Shown here: piece after piece, positions 45,992 through 54,339 of the stretch
Layout: each line of letters opens with the position of its first letter
Position numbering within the stretch: position 1 is the first letter of the stretch
Assembly: GCA_023428645.1 (NCBI GenBank)
Contig: JAEYXD010000010.1
Span: 7,124-71,123 of the forward strand
DNA length: 64,000 nucleotides
Direction: 5' to 3'
DNA from: Pseudomonadota bacterium
GTDB lineage: Bacteria; Pseudomonadota; Gammaproteobacteria; Steroidobacterales; Steroidobacteraceae
Program-made: the position numbers and the translations under genes
The notes under the pieces: generated by a model
Told to the model about the DNA's origin: nothing
Databases searched by the model: none
What the model saw: the letters and a program-made list of their open reading frames with translations, nothing else

Positions 45992-46819
45992 ATGCGAGCA
46001 CCATCTTTGCTATCTCGATTTTTCATCGCGATCGTCACGCTGACGATTGCCGCCACCGCGCCGGTCGCCGCCGAGCGGCAGGACGCCCGCATCATGACGG
46101 CGACGCAAGTCCTGGATGAGCTTGCGCGCATGCCCGAACAGAACGTGCCCGCCTGGCTGCTCGAGCGCGCTTACGCCGTCGCGGTCGTGCCCGACGTCAT
46201 CAAGGTCGGCTTGGGCATCGGCGGACGCCGCGGCAAGGGCGTCCTCGTCGTGCGCAAGGACAATGGCGAGTGGAGCAATCCGATTTTCGTGAATCTGACC
46301 GGCGGCAGCTTCGGCTTCCAGGTCGGGGTGCAGAGCACCGACGTCGTGCTCGTCTTCACCTCGCGCAAGAGCATCGAAGGCATCGTCGGCGGCAAGGTCA
46401 CCTTGGGGGCGGACGCGGCGGTGGCCGCGGGTCCGGTCGGACGCCAGAGCTCGGCGGCTACCGACATCGGCCTGACGGCGCAGGTCTACTCGTACTCGCG
46501 CGCCAGCGGCTTGTTCGCCGGCGTTGCGCTCGACGGGTCCGCGATCACGATCGATCACCGCTCGAACGAACAGTACTACGGCCGCTCGGGCGTGCTCGCC
46601 AGCGAGATCTTCCGCACGGATGCGGCGACCGCGCCCGTCACGGCCCAGAACTTCGTCGGCGCGCTGCAGCGCTCGACGAAGGGACAAGCGGCGGCCGCTC
46701 CCCGCGCCGCGACGCCGGCCGCACCGGCACCGCAAACGGCACCGGCCGCCACGAGCGAGGGCGCGCTGACGACTTACCCGATGGAAGATCCATCGCCGGG
46801 CCAGGAGCCGCCGCTCTAA
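45992..46819 (+). CDS. SYLF-domain (Ysc84-like) exported protein
   Basis: 275 aa from ATG 45992, which starts a signal peptide (LLSRFFIAIVTLTIAATAPVAAE); ATG 45962 is an alternative. The SYLF lipid-binding domain is visible from AVAVVPDVIKVGLGIGGRRG through GSFGFQVGVQSTDVVLVFTS to YSYSRASGLFAGVALDGSAI. Bacterial members are exported and thought to bind membrane lipids, with unknown role. An Ala/Pro-rich tail follows. It is a single gene, convergent with the MHS transporter across a strong hairpin. Confidence 0.88.
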   Translation: MRAPSLLSRFFIAIVTLTIAATAPVAAERQDARIMTATQVLDELARMPEQNVPAWLLERAYAVAVVPDVIKVGLGIGGRRGKGVLVVRKDNGEWSNPIFVNLTGGSFGFQVGVQSTDVVLVFTSRKSIEGIVGGKVTLGADAAVAAGPVGRQSSAATDIGLTAQVYSYSRASGLFAGVALDGSAITIDHRSNEQYYGRSGVLASEIFRTDAATAPVTAQNFVGALQRSTKGQAAAAPRAATPAAPAPQTAPAATSEGALTTYPMEDPSPGQEPPL

Positions 46820-46848
46820 AGCCCCGTTTCCGGGCTTCGAGAACATGG

Positions 46849-46874
46849 AACGCCGGCCGGCAACGGCCGGCGTT
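46849..46874. terminator. Bidirectional hairpin between convergent genes
   Basis: AACGCCGGCCG (46849-46859) and CGGCCGGCGTT (46864-46874) form a perfect 11-bp stem with a 4-nt loop, 30 bp after the SYLF gene and 11 bp after the transporter stop. T residues are few, so strength is uncertain. Confidence 0.65.
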
Positions 46875-46884
46875 CTGCGTTCGA

Positions 46885-48534
46885 CTACTGACGGATGTCG
46901 ACGTCCTTCGTCTCGCGCAGGAAGAACGTGCCGATCACGAACGTCATCAGCGCGATGACGATCGGATACCACAAGCCCTGATAGATGTTGCCGGTCATAG
47001 CGACGAGCGCGAACGCCGTCGTCGGCAGGAACCCGCCGAACCAGCCGTTGCCGATGTGATACGGCAGCGACATCGACGTATAGCGAATGCGCGTCGGAAA
47101 CAGCTCCACGAGCCACGCAGCGATCGGTCCGTACACCATCGTCACGTAGATCACGAGGATCGTGAGCAACAACAACACCATGGGCTTGTCGATGCGCGCC
47201 GGGTCCGCCCGCTCCGGGTAGCCGGCGGCGGCGAGCGCGCGCTTCAGCTCTCGATCGAAGCGCGCGGCGTCGGCCGTGCGCGAACCCGCGCCCTCGTACG
47301 ACGCGATGACGGTACCGCCGACCTGAACGCTCGCGACCTTGCCGGCAGGCGCCTCACGATTCGAGTACGGGATGCCCGCGCGCGCGAGCGCTGATTTCGC
47401 GATGTCGCACGAGCTCGTGAATTTCGCCGTGCCGACCGGATTGAACTGGAAGCTGCAGGCCGCGGGGTCCGCCTCCACGACGACGGGGCTGCTCCTGCTC
47501 GCCTCTTCGAGCGCGGGATTGCCGAAGTGCGTGAGCCCCTTGAAGAGCGGGAAATAGGTGATCGCCGCGATCAGACAGCCCGCCATGATGATCGGCTTGC
47601 GCCCGACCCGGTCCGACAGCCAGCCGAACAGGACGAAAAACGGCGTCCCGAATGCGAGCGCGCCGGCGATGAGGAGGTTCGCGGTCGTGGCGTCGACCTT
47701 CAGCGTCTGCGTGAGAAAGAACAGCGAATAGAACTGCCCCGCGTACCACACGACCGCCTGACCGGCGGTCGCGCCGAGGAGCGCGAGCAGCGCGATCTTG
47801 CCGTTGCTCGTGAAGAAGCTTTCGGTGATCGGCGCCGGCGAATGCTTGCCCTCCGCCTTCATCTGCTGGAAGACCGGCGACTCGTCGAGCTGCATGCGAA
47901 TCCATACCGAAATGCCGAGCAGCAGCACGGAGACCAGAAATGGAATGCGCCATCCCCACGCTTCGAAGGCCTCGCCACCGAGCCAAAGACGCACACCGAG
48001 AATCACGAGCAGCGACAAGAACAGGCCCAGCGTTGCCGTCGTTTGAATGAAGCTCGTGTAGAAGCCGCGCTTGCCGTGCGGTGCGTGCTCGGCGACGTAA
48101 GTGGCGGCGCCGCCGTATTCGCCGCCGAGTGCGAGCCCCTGCAGCAGGCGCAATGCGATGAGAACGATCGGCGCCGCAATGCCGATGCTCGCGTACGAAG
48201 GCAGCACGCCGACGAGAAAGGTCGACGCACCCATGATGACGATCGTCACGAGGAACGTGTATTTGCGACCGATCATGTCGCCGAGCCGGCCGAACACGAG
48301 CGCGCCGAAGGGCCTCACCGCGAAGCCGGCCGCGAATGCGAGCAGCGCGAACAAGAACGCGCTCGTCGGATTGAGCGCCGAAAAGAACTGCGCGGCGATG
48401 ATCGAGGCAAGCGAGCCGTAGAGATAGAAGTCATACCACTCGAACACGGTCCCCAGGCTCGACGCCAGGATGACTTTCCTATGGCTTTGGGTCAGTCCCG
48501 ACTCATAGCCCACCGTCGAAGAGACCACGGACAT
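46885..48534 (-). CDS. MFS transporter, metabolite:H+ symporter (MHS) family
   Basis: 549 aa with 12 predicted membrane segments. MHS signatures: SSLGTVFEWYDFYLYGSLAS, FGRLGDMIGRKYTF and LALGGEYGGAATYVAEHAPHGKRG. Members import proline/betaine, shikimate, citrate or related organic acids with protons. About 110 residues (~347-457), with two Cys (ACSFQF, SSCD), are inserted between segments in the C-terminal half, making it ~100 aa longer than typical members. The substrate cannot be predicted and no catabolic gene is adjacent. Confidence 0.9.
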   Translation of the reverse strand: MSVVSSTVGYESGLTQSHRKVILASSLGTVFEWYDFYLYGSLASIIAAQFFSALNPTSAFLFALLAFAAGFAVRPFGALVFGRLGDMIGRKYTFLVTIVIMGASTFLVGVLPSYASIGIAAPIVLIALRLLQGLALGGEYGGAATYVAEHAPHGKRGFYTSFIQTTATLGLFLSLLVILGVRLWLGGEAFEAWGWRIPFLVSVLLLGISVWIRMQLDESPVFQQMKAEGKHSPAPITESFFTSNGKIALLALLGATAGQAVVWYAGQFYSLFFLTQTLKVDATTANLLIAGALAFGTPFFVLFGWLSDRVGRKPIIMAGCLIAAITYFPLFKGLTHFGNPALEEASRSSPVVVEADPAACSFQFNPVGTAKFTSSCDIAKSALARAGIPYSNREAPAGKVASVQVGGTVIASYEGAGSRTADAARFDRELKRALAAAGYPERADPARIDKPMVLLLLTILVIYVTMVYGPIAAWLVELFPTRIRYTSMSLPYHIGNGWFGGFLPTTAFALVAMTGNIYQGLWYPIVIALMTFVIGTFFLRETKDVDIRQ

Positions 48535-48889
48535 GTCGATCGCCCCCGTTTCGATTGGTATCGTTGCCGCCGCGCATGACGCGGCTCCTCGTGTCCGCCA
48601 CTTTCGGTGGCGGCCGGCTTCAGCGCAGGCAAGGAGGAGTAAACCAGATTCGCACGCACGGAAGAAACACCTCGCGTGGACCGGTCATCAGGCCGTGCGG
48701 CGGATGCAACGCGAATGTCGAGGCGCCAGCAGCATCTTGTGCTGCACATGCGAGTGACTTCCGCCGTCGCCTCACGAATGGCATTTCACCCAGCACGCAG
48801 CGTATATGTTCGGATACTGCGTTCTCGAGCGACGGCTACGCTGACTTTCCTTCGGTGACGAGTCGACTTGCCGCGTGAAGGAGGACCGA
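48535..48889. other. Divergent intergenic region between MHS and TonB receptor genes
   Basis: No gene seen. It holds two GC-rich hairpins near the transporter start (CCGCG/CGCGG around 48570-48584, CCGCCAC/GTGGCGG at 48595-48613), an AAGGAGGAG at ~48639 without a following start codon, and the GGAGGA ribosome site of the receptor gene near 48880. No cobalamin or other riboswitch motif was recognised. Confidence 0.4.
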
Positions 48890-50875
48890 GTGGACATCCA
48901 CCGGACACTCGCCTGCGCCTTCGTCGGCGCGCTGTGCTGTCGACACGCCTTCGCCGGGGATGCGGGAGAATATCTGTTCCGCAACCCGACCTTCGACGAG
49001 CTCGCGAATGCGCAAGTCACGTCGGTGACTGGCACGCCCGTACCTCAGTTCGACACGCCGGCCGCGGTCTACACGCTGACGGCGCAAGAAGTGCGCGCCA
49101 GCGGCAGCCGACGCATTCCCGACGCGCTGCGCCTGATTCCCGGCGTGCAGGTAGCCCAGTTCGACGCTCACACGTGGGCGGTCACCGCGCGCGGCTTCAA
49201 CTTGCTGTTTCCGGACAAGCTGCTCGTGCTCAACGATGGTCGATCCGTGTACGCGCCGCTGAACTCCGGCGTGTACTGGGAAAAGGATGGCTGGCTCGAT
49301 CCGGATCTCGATCGCATCGAAGTCGTCGGCGGGCCCGGCGGCGCAGTGTGGGGCGCGAATGCCGTCAACGGCGTCGTGAACATCATCGGCAAGCCGGCAC
49401 AAGACACTCAGGGGCTCGCGCTGGAAACGAGCGTCGGCACGCAGGATTGGGCCTCCGTATGGGCCCGATACGGCGGCACGGTGGGCGAGCAGACGTTCTA
49501 TCGCGCCTACGCCGACTATCAAACCTACGACGACATCGTACTTGGCGACGGCAGAGACGCCGGCGACGGCTGGCACATGCTGCGCGGTGGCATCAGGCTG
49601 GATCGCAGCGGCGAGAGAACACGGTTCATGTTGAAGGGCGAAGCGTTCACGGGCGACTTCGACGAAGCGAAGCACATCCCGATGCCGCAGCCGCCCTTTC
49701 AACGACTCGCGCCCGCCGGCTCGAGCGATGGAGGTTACGCGCAGGCGGCCTGGTCGCGGGAAATCACGGCAGCGAGCGTGCTGGAGATCCAGGGCTGGTG
49801 GGAGCACAACGACAGGCGACTGGCACCGAGCTATGAAAGATTCGATACGGCGGAGTTGCAGCTCCAGTATCGAACGACACAGGGCATCCACGGCGTGATC
49901 CTCGAGAGCACCTATCGCCACGTCGATCACGATGCGGTACCGACGTTCGTTTCGACGACCTCACCGAGCCACAACGACGTGCAGCGGTGGAGCCTCGCGG
50001 CGCAGGACGACATTGCGCTCGCACCCTCACTGACGCTGACGGCGGGACTGCGCGCCGAACACAACAACTTCACGGGCTGGGAATGGCAGCCCAACCTGCG
50101 CGCGAGTTGGGAGCCCACTTCGCAGCGGACGCTGTGGGCCTCCGTCGGGCGCGGCGTGCGTACGCCGAATATCGCCAACGAAGCCGGACTCTTCGTGACG
50201 GCCGTGCTGCCGCCGGGCAGCTCTGGGCCGGCGTCTCCGCCGACGATCCAGCGGGCGATCGGCAATCGTGACATCGAGTCCGAAAACATGGTGGCGTGGG
50301 AGATCGGCGCGCGCCAGCGACTCCCAGAGCGCGGCAGCGTCTCCGTATCCGCCTTCTATAACCACTACGACAATCTCGTGACGTACGCCCCGCTGCCGCT
50401 CGACACGACGACACTTGCGCCGGACTTCTGGCTGCTCGAGTTGCTGCCGGTCAACACCGGCTCTGCACATGCCTTCGGTGTCGAGATCGCCACGCTCTGG
50501 CTGCCGTTGCCGCGATGGAAGCTCAACGTCGACGTCACCTTCCTCGACATGCATGTCAACGAGGTGAACGGACAACTCGCGCGACCGAGCGCCGCGCCGC
50601 GCTGGGAAGCATCGCTGCGCTCGAACCATGCGCTCGAGCACGACTGGTCGTTCAGTGTCACGGTGCGCTACGTGAGCGCGCTCGAGTCGCCCAACGTCCC
50701 CGACTATCTCGTTGCGGACCTGCGTCTCGCGCGTCGCTTCGGAGACGCGCTGGAGCTGGCGATCGTCGGCCGGGATGTCGGCCAGAAACGTCACGCCGAG
50801 TTTCGCAGCCCCACTTTCTTCGTCGACGGCTACGTCGAGTCGAGCGCGTTCCTGAGCCTGTCCTGGCGGCGCTGA
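48890..50875 (+). CDS. TonB-dependent receptor paired with a YfiR/histidine kinase system
   Basis: 661 aa from GTG 48890, placed 5-8 nt after GGAGGA. Signal peptide to ~24 (CCRHAFA), plug domain with VYTLTAQEVRASGSRRIPDA and VVGGPGGAVWGANAVNGVVN, then a 22-strand-type barrel ending in SAFLSLSWRR. The short plug and the TSVTGT segment near the start are like the receptors found with YfiR-like proteins and signalling kinases. The last residue is Arg rather than the usual aromatic, which is odd for a barrel protein. The next gene begins 3 bp on. Confidence 0.9.
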   Translation: MDIHRTLACAFVGALCCRHAFAGDAGEYLFRNPTFDELANAQVTSVTGTPVPQFDTPAAVYTLTAQEVRASGSRRIPDALRLIPGVQVAQFDAHTWAVTARGFNLLFPDKLLVLNDGRSVYAPLNSGVYWEKDGWLDPDLDRIEVVGGPGGAVWGANAVNGVVNIIGKPAQDTQGLALETSVGTQDWASVWARYGGTVGEQTFYRAYADYQTYDDIVLGDGRDAGDGWHMLRGGIRLDRSGERTRFMLKGEAFTGDFDEAKHIPMPQPPFQRLAPAGSSDGGYAQAAWSREITAASVLEIQGWWEHNDRRLAPSYERFDTAELQLQYRTTQGIHGVILESTYRHVDHDAVPTFVSTTSPSHNDVQRWSLAAQDDIALAPSLTLTAGLRAEHNNFTGWEWQPNLRASWEPTSQRTLWASVGRGVRTPNIANEAGLFVTAVLPPGSSGPASPPTIQRAIGNRDIESENMVAWEIGARQRLPERGSVSVSAFYNHYDNLVTYAPLPLDTTTLAPDFWLLELLPVNTGSAHAFGVEIATLWLPLPRWKLNVDVTFLDMHVNEVNGQLARPSAAPRWEASLRSNHALEHDWSFSVTVRYVSALESPNVPDYLVADLRLARRFGDALELAIVGRDVGQKRHAEFRSPTFFVDGYVESSAFLSLSWRR

Positions 50876-50878
50876 TCC

Positions 50879-51442
50879 ATGACTTCGCTGCGCCCCCTTG
50901 TCATTCTTTGCATTGCGCTCGCAGTACCGCTGCGGGCGAACACCCAGGCGCAGAGCGCTTCCGAATACAGCATCAAGGCCGGCTATCTGTTGCTGTTCAC
51001 GCGCTACGTCGAATGGCCGGCCCACGTATTCGCAACCGAGGGCGCGCCGATCAATATCTGCGTGCTCGGCTCGGACCCGTTCGGCTCCATCCTCGACCGG
51101 ACCCTCGCAGGCCAGCACAGCCAGAATCGACCGCTCAATGTGCATCGGCTCACGGACACGCAGCATGCGAACGATTGCCACATCGCCTACATCAGCGCGT
51201 CAGACGCCGATGATCAGGCGCGCTGGCTCGCAGCGCTCGCCGGACGACCCATCCTCACCATCTGCGAAGACGGCGACGCGCTGCAGAACGGCTCGGTGCT
51301 CGCCTTCGTCGACGAACGGGAGCGCGGTCGATCCCGCATTCGCTTCGACGTCAGCTTTCCGGCCATGCAGGCCGCGAGCCTGAAAATCAGCTCACAGATG
51401 CTGGTAGCTGCCCGCAAGGTCCATCGGGTTCCGGGCGCCTGA
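50879..51442 (+). CDS. YfiR-like (DUF4154) periplasmic protein
   Basis: 187 aa. Signal peptide to ~25, then YSIKAGYLLLFTRYVEWPAH and the C-terminal FPAMQAASLKISSQMLVAARKV that define the YfiR family. In Pseudomonas, YfiR represses a membrane diguanylate cyclase from the periplasm. Here the following gene is a CHASE-type histidine kinase, so YfiR probably modulates that sensor. It is 3 bp after the receptor and 14 bp before the kinase, forming a three-gene operon. Confidence 0.9.
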   Translation: MTSLRPLVILCIALAVPLRANTQAQSASEYSIKAGYLLLFTRYVEWPAHVFATEGAPINICVLGSDPFGSILDRTLAGQHSQNRPLNVHRLTDTQHANDCHIAYISASDADDQARWLAALAGRPILTICEDGDALQNGSVLAFVDERERGRSRIRFDVSFPAMQAASLKISSQMLVAARKVHRVPGA

Positions 51443-51456
51443 CGAGCACCGCCGCA

Positions 51457-53754
51457 ATGCTGCAACGAACGCGGTTCGCCGATCTCCCGCTGCAGCGCAA
51501 GTTGTTCTTGCTGTTCGCGCTCGCGACGCTGTTCGCACTATTGATCGCCGCGGCGCTGGTCGCGGTCTACGAGATCACCACGTATCGGCCGCGCGCCCAT
51601 CAAGAGGCGCTCGGGTGGGCACAGAGCATCGCCTCGACGATGACCGCGGCAGTCGAGTTCAACGACGCGAGCACAGCGAGCCGATATCTGCGCGCCTTCG
51701 GTCAGCAGCGCGACATTCGCGCACTCGCAATCGTGATGGCGGATGGCACGACGTTCGCGGAGTACGCCGCGCCGGGCACGCAGCGCATCGACTTTTCCGC
51801 CGCGGCGGCGCGCGATCTGGAACACATGAACGGCGACGTCATCGTCAGTCAGCCGATCAAGGCTCGCGTCGAGACGAAACCGGTACTGTGGATGCGCATC
51901 GGCTTGACGCCGTTCTCGGATCGGCTCATCGCGTATGCGCTGCTCCTGGGCGCGGCTGCGTTGACACTCCTCGGGCTGATGATCGTGTTGTCACTGCTGG
52001 TTCGGCGCACGATCTCCGAGCCGGTGCAGCAACTCGCCGCCGCGGCGCGCGAGGTGACGGAGCGCCGCGACTACAGCCGCCGGGTGCCGAGCCCGCGCCA
52101 CGACGAGGTCGGTCAACTCGCGCACGCGTTCAACACGATGCTGGCGACCGTCGAAGAGCGCGAGCTTGCACTCAAGAGCAGCGAAGAAGTTGCACGCCGG
52201 CAGCTCGCGGTCACCGAAGCGATCTACGCCAGCGCGCAAGTCGGCTTGTGCGTCATCGACCACGAAGGGCGCTATATCCGCGTGAATCAGCGGCTGGCGG
52301 AGCTGGTCGACCGGCGTGTCGATGAGCTCCTCGGACACACGATGGACGAAGTCGTGCCCGACCTCGCGCCGACGCTCCTGGCGATTGCCCAGGATGTCTT
52401 CGACACCGGTGCGCCGGTGCACGACGTCGAAGTCCATCGCACCGCCAGCGGCTCGCGCGGCGATAGCTACTGGATCGTCAGCCAGCATCCCTTGTCGGAC
52501 AGATCGGGCACGATCGTCGGCGTGAACATGGTCGTCGTCGACATTACGGCGCGCCGGCGGGCGGAGCAGGAGCGCCTCGCGCTCGAAGGCCAGTTGCGGC
52601 AGTCGCAGAAGATGGAGGCGCTCGGCACGCTCGCGGGGGGCATCGCTCATGACTTCAACAACGTGCTGACCGCGATCGGCGGCAATGCGCAGCTCGGTCT
52701 CGAAGACTTGCCGCCCGAGCACCCCGCGACGGTCGCGTTGCGCGAGATCCGGCGCGGCGTCGAGCGCGCCCGCGATCTCGTACGGCGGATTCTCGCGTTC
52801 AGCCGGCCCGAGCAGAACGTGCAACGCATCATCGACGTGCGGCCGATCGCCGAAGAGGCCGTTCGGCTGCTGCGCGCGACCGAGCCGAAGACGATCGACA
52901 TTCGCCTGGACGCGGCGCCTGATCTGCCGCAGGTGCGCGCGGATGCGACGCAGATCCATCAGGTGCTCGTGAACCTCGGCACGAATGCGTGCGATGCGAT
53001 GCAGCGATCAGGCGGCGTGCTGACGATTCGGCTGCGCGGCGTGCGCACGGACTCGCGCCTGCAGGCCCTCTACCCTGACATCGCGCCGGGCCACTACTTG
53101 CGCATCTCGGTCGAAGACACGGGCACGGGCATCGAGCCCGCGGTGCTCGATCGCATCTTCGAGCCGTTCTTCACGACGAAACCGCCCGGTGAGGGAACGG
53201 GCCTGGGCCTGTCGGTCGTGCACGGCATCATGCGCGGACATCACGGCGGGATCCTCGTTCACAGCAAGGTCGGCGAGGGCACGTCGTTCGATCTCTATCT
53301 GCCCGCCGCGACGGAACCCAGCGAACGCCCGGATGAGCCGGAACGGGCGCTCGTTCCGCATGCGGGCGAGGGCGAGCGCATTCTCTATGTCGACGACGAA
53401 GAACAGCTCGTGTTTCTCGTCACGCGAATGATGGAGCGCATGGGCTATCGCGTGCGGGGAATGACGCATCCGCGCGAAGCCATCGAGGCCGTGCGAGAGA
53501 ATCCCGGCGGTTTCGATCTCATCATCTCCGATCTCGGCATGCCCGAAATGAGCGGCTTGGATCTGGCCGCGCAGCTGATTGCGATACGAGCCGACCTGCC
53601 GATCATCATCACGTCCGGCTACGTCCGTCCCGAGGACAAGATCAAGGCGGATCGCCTCGGCGTCCGCGACATCGTCTTGAAGCCGAACACCGTTGCCGAA
53701 ATGAGCGAGCTGATTCGAGAGCGGCTCAGCGGACTGAAGGCGAGGCCGGCGTAG
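51457..53754 (+). CDS. Hybrid sensor histidine kinase (CHASE8-like, HAMP, PAS, HisKA, HATPase, REC)
   Basis: 765 aa. Membrane segments at ~15-38 and ~152-177 flank a periplasmic sensor resembling CHASE8. HAMP at ~178-230, PAS at ~250-370 (ASAQVGLCVIDHEGRYIRVN), HisKA with phospho-His in GGIAHDFNNVLTAI, HATPase with VNLGTNACDAMQ and GTGLGLSVVHGIM, and a C-terminal receiver with Asp in DLIISDLGMPEMSG. It should autophosphorylate and pass phosphate to its own receiver. No output regulator is encoded next to it. Control by the YfiR-like protein and TonB receptor is inferred from the operon. Confidence 0.93.
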   Translation: MLQRTRFADLPLQRKLFLLFALATLFALLIAAALVAVYEITTYRPRAHQEALGWAQSIASTMTAAVEFNDASTASRYLRAFGQQRDIRALAIVMADGTTFAEYAAPGTQRIDFSAAAARDLEHMNGDVIVSQPIKARVETKPVLWMRIGLTPFSDRLIAYALLLGAAALTLLGLMIVLSLLVRRTISEPVQQLAAAAREVTERRDYSRRVPSPRHDEVGQLAHAFNTMLATVEERELALKSSEEVARRQLAVTEAIYASAQVGLCVIDHEGRYIRVNQRLAELVDRRVDELLGHTMDEVVPDLAPTLLAIAQDVFDTGAPVHDVEVHRTASGSRGDSYWIVSQHPLSDRSGTIVGVNMVVVDITARRRAEQERLALEGQLRQSQKMEALGTLAGGIAHDFNNVLTAIGGNAQLGLEDLPPEHPATVALREIRRGVERARDLVRRILAFSRPEQNVQRIIDVRPIAEEAVRLLRATEPKTIDIRLDAAPDLPQVRADATQIHQVLVNLGTNACDAMQRSGGVLTIRLRGVRTDSRLQALYPDIAPGHYLRISVEDTGTGIEPAVLDRIFEPFFTTKPPGEGTGLGLSVVHGIMRGHHGGILVHSKVGEGTSFDLYLPAATEPSERPDEPERALVPHAGEGERILYVDDEEQLVFLVTRMMERMGYRVRGMTHPREAIEAVRENPGGFDLIISDLGMPEMSGLDLAAQLIAIRADLPIIITSGYVRPEDKIKADRLGVRDIVLKPNTVAEMSELIRERLSGLKARPA

Positions 53755-53797
53755 CAGAGCGCACTCTATCGTCGTGCACGCTCACCGAGCCTGCTCG

Positions 53798-54196
53798 TTA
53801 TTCGGAAGCGCCGCTGACTTTGCGGCGTTTCGCAATCCGTCGGCGCGCCGGCTCACGCGCGGCCCGCACCTTCGGCGCAAGGTCGGCGAATTCGGCACTG
53901 ACGATGGCTTCGATGCGGCGACCCGCATCGCGATAGCGACGCACGAGCTCGGCCCCGAACGCTGTCAGTTCCACGCCGCCCCCGCCGGTGCCGCCGACGC
54001 TGGCCCGCGTCGCCGGCTCGTTGAACGAGTGATTCAAGCTGTCGATCAGCAGCCATGCACGGCGATAGCTCATGCCGAGATCGCGCGCGGCCTGGCGGAT
54101 CGAACCGCTGCGCGTGATCGCCTCCAACAGATCGATCTTGCCCGGGCCCAACGAACACTTTGCGCCCAAATCGACACGAAACCGCACGCCATGCAT
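53798..54196 (-). CDS. ModE-type winged-helix regulator
   Basis: 132 aa. The ModE N-terminal helix-turn-helix is clear: GPGKIDLLEAITRSGSIRQA then ARDLGMSYRRAWLLIDSLN. The glycine-rich GGTGGGG and LTAFGAELVRRYR follow. The molybdate-binding (MOP) domains of full ModE are absent, and the C-terminus is basic. Such short proteins regulate metal or oxyanion genes. It is divergent from a TonB receptor starting 143 bp away, the likely target. Confidence 0.85.
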   Translation of the reverse strand: MHGVRFRVDLGAKCSLGPGKIDLLEAITRSGSIRQAARDLGMSYRRAWLLIDSLNHSFNEPATRASVGGTGGGGVELTAFGAELVRRYRDAGRRIEAIVSAEFADLAPKVRAAREPARRRIAKRRKVSGASE

Positions 54197-54339
54197 GAGC
54201 TGCCTCCGACCATCCCGCCAAGCATCGTGCGCGACGCGCGCCCGTGCAAGCTCGCCGCGCGCACTTGGCCGCGGGAAATCGGGCTGCTACTCTCGTCGTA
54301 TTCGTACGGGAATAACGATTGAGCACGCGGGGGCGCCAC

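Noticed and set aside
48555..48878. Plus-strand ORF of 107 codons before the TonB receptor
   Set aside because: No ribosome site at its ATG and no family-like sequence; the AAGGAGGAG inside it has no start codon at the right distance.
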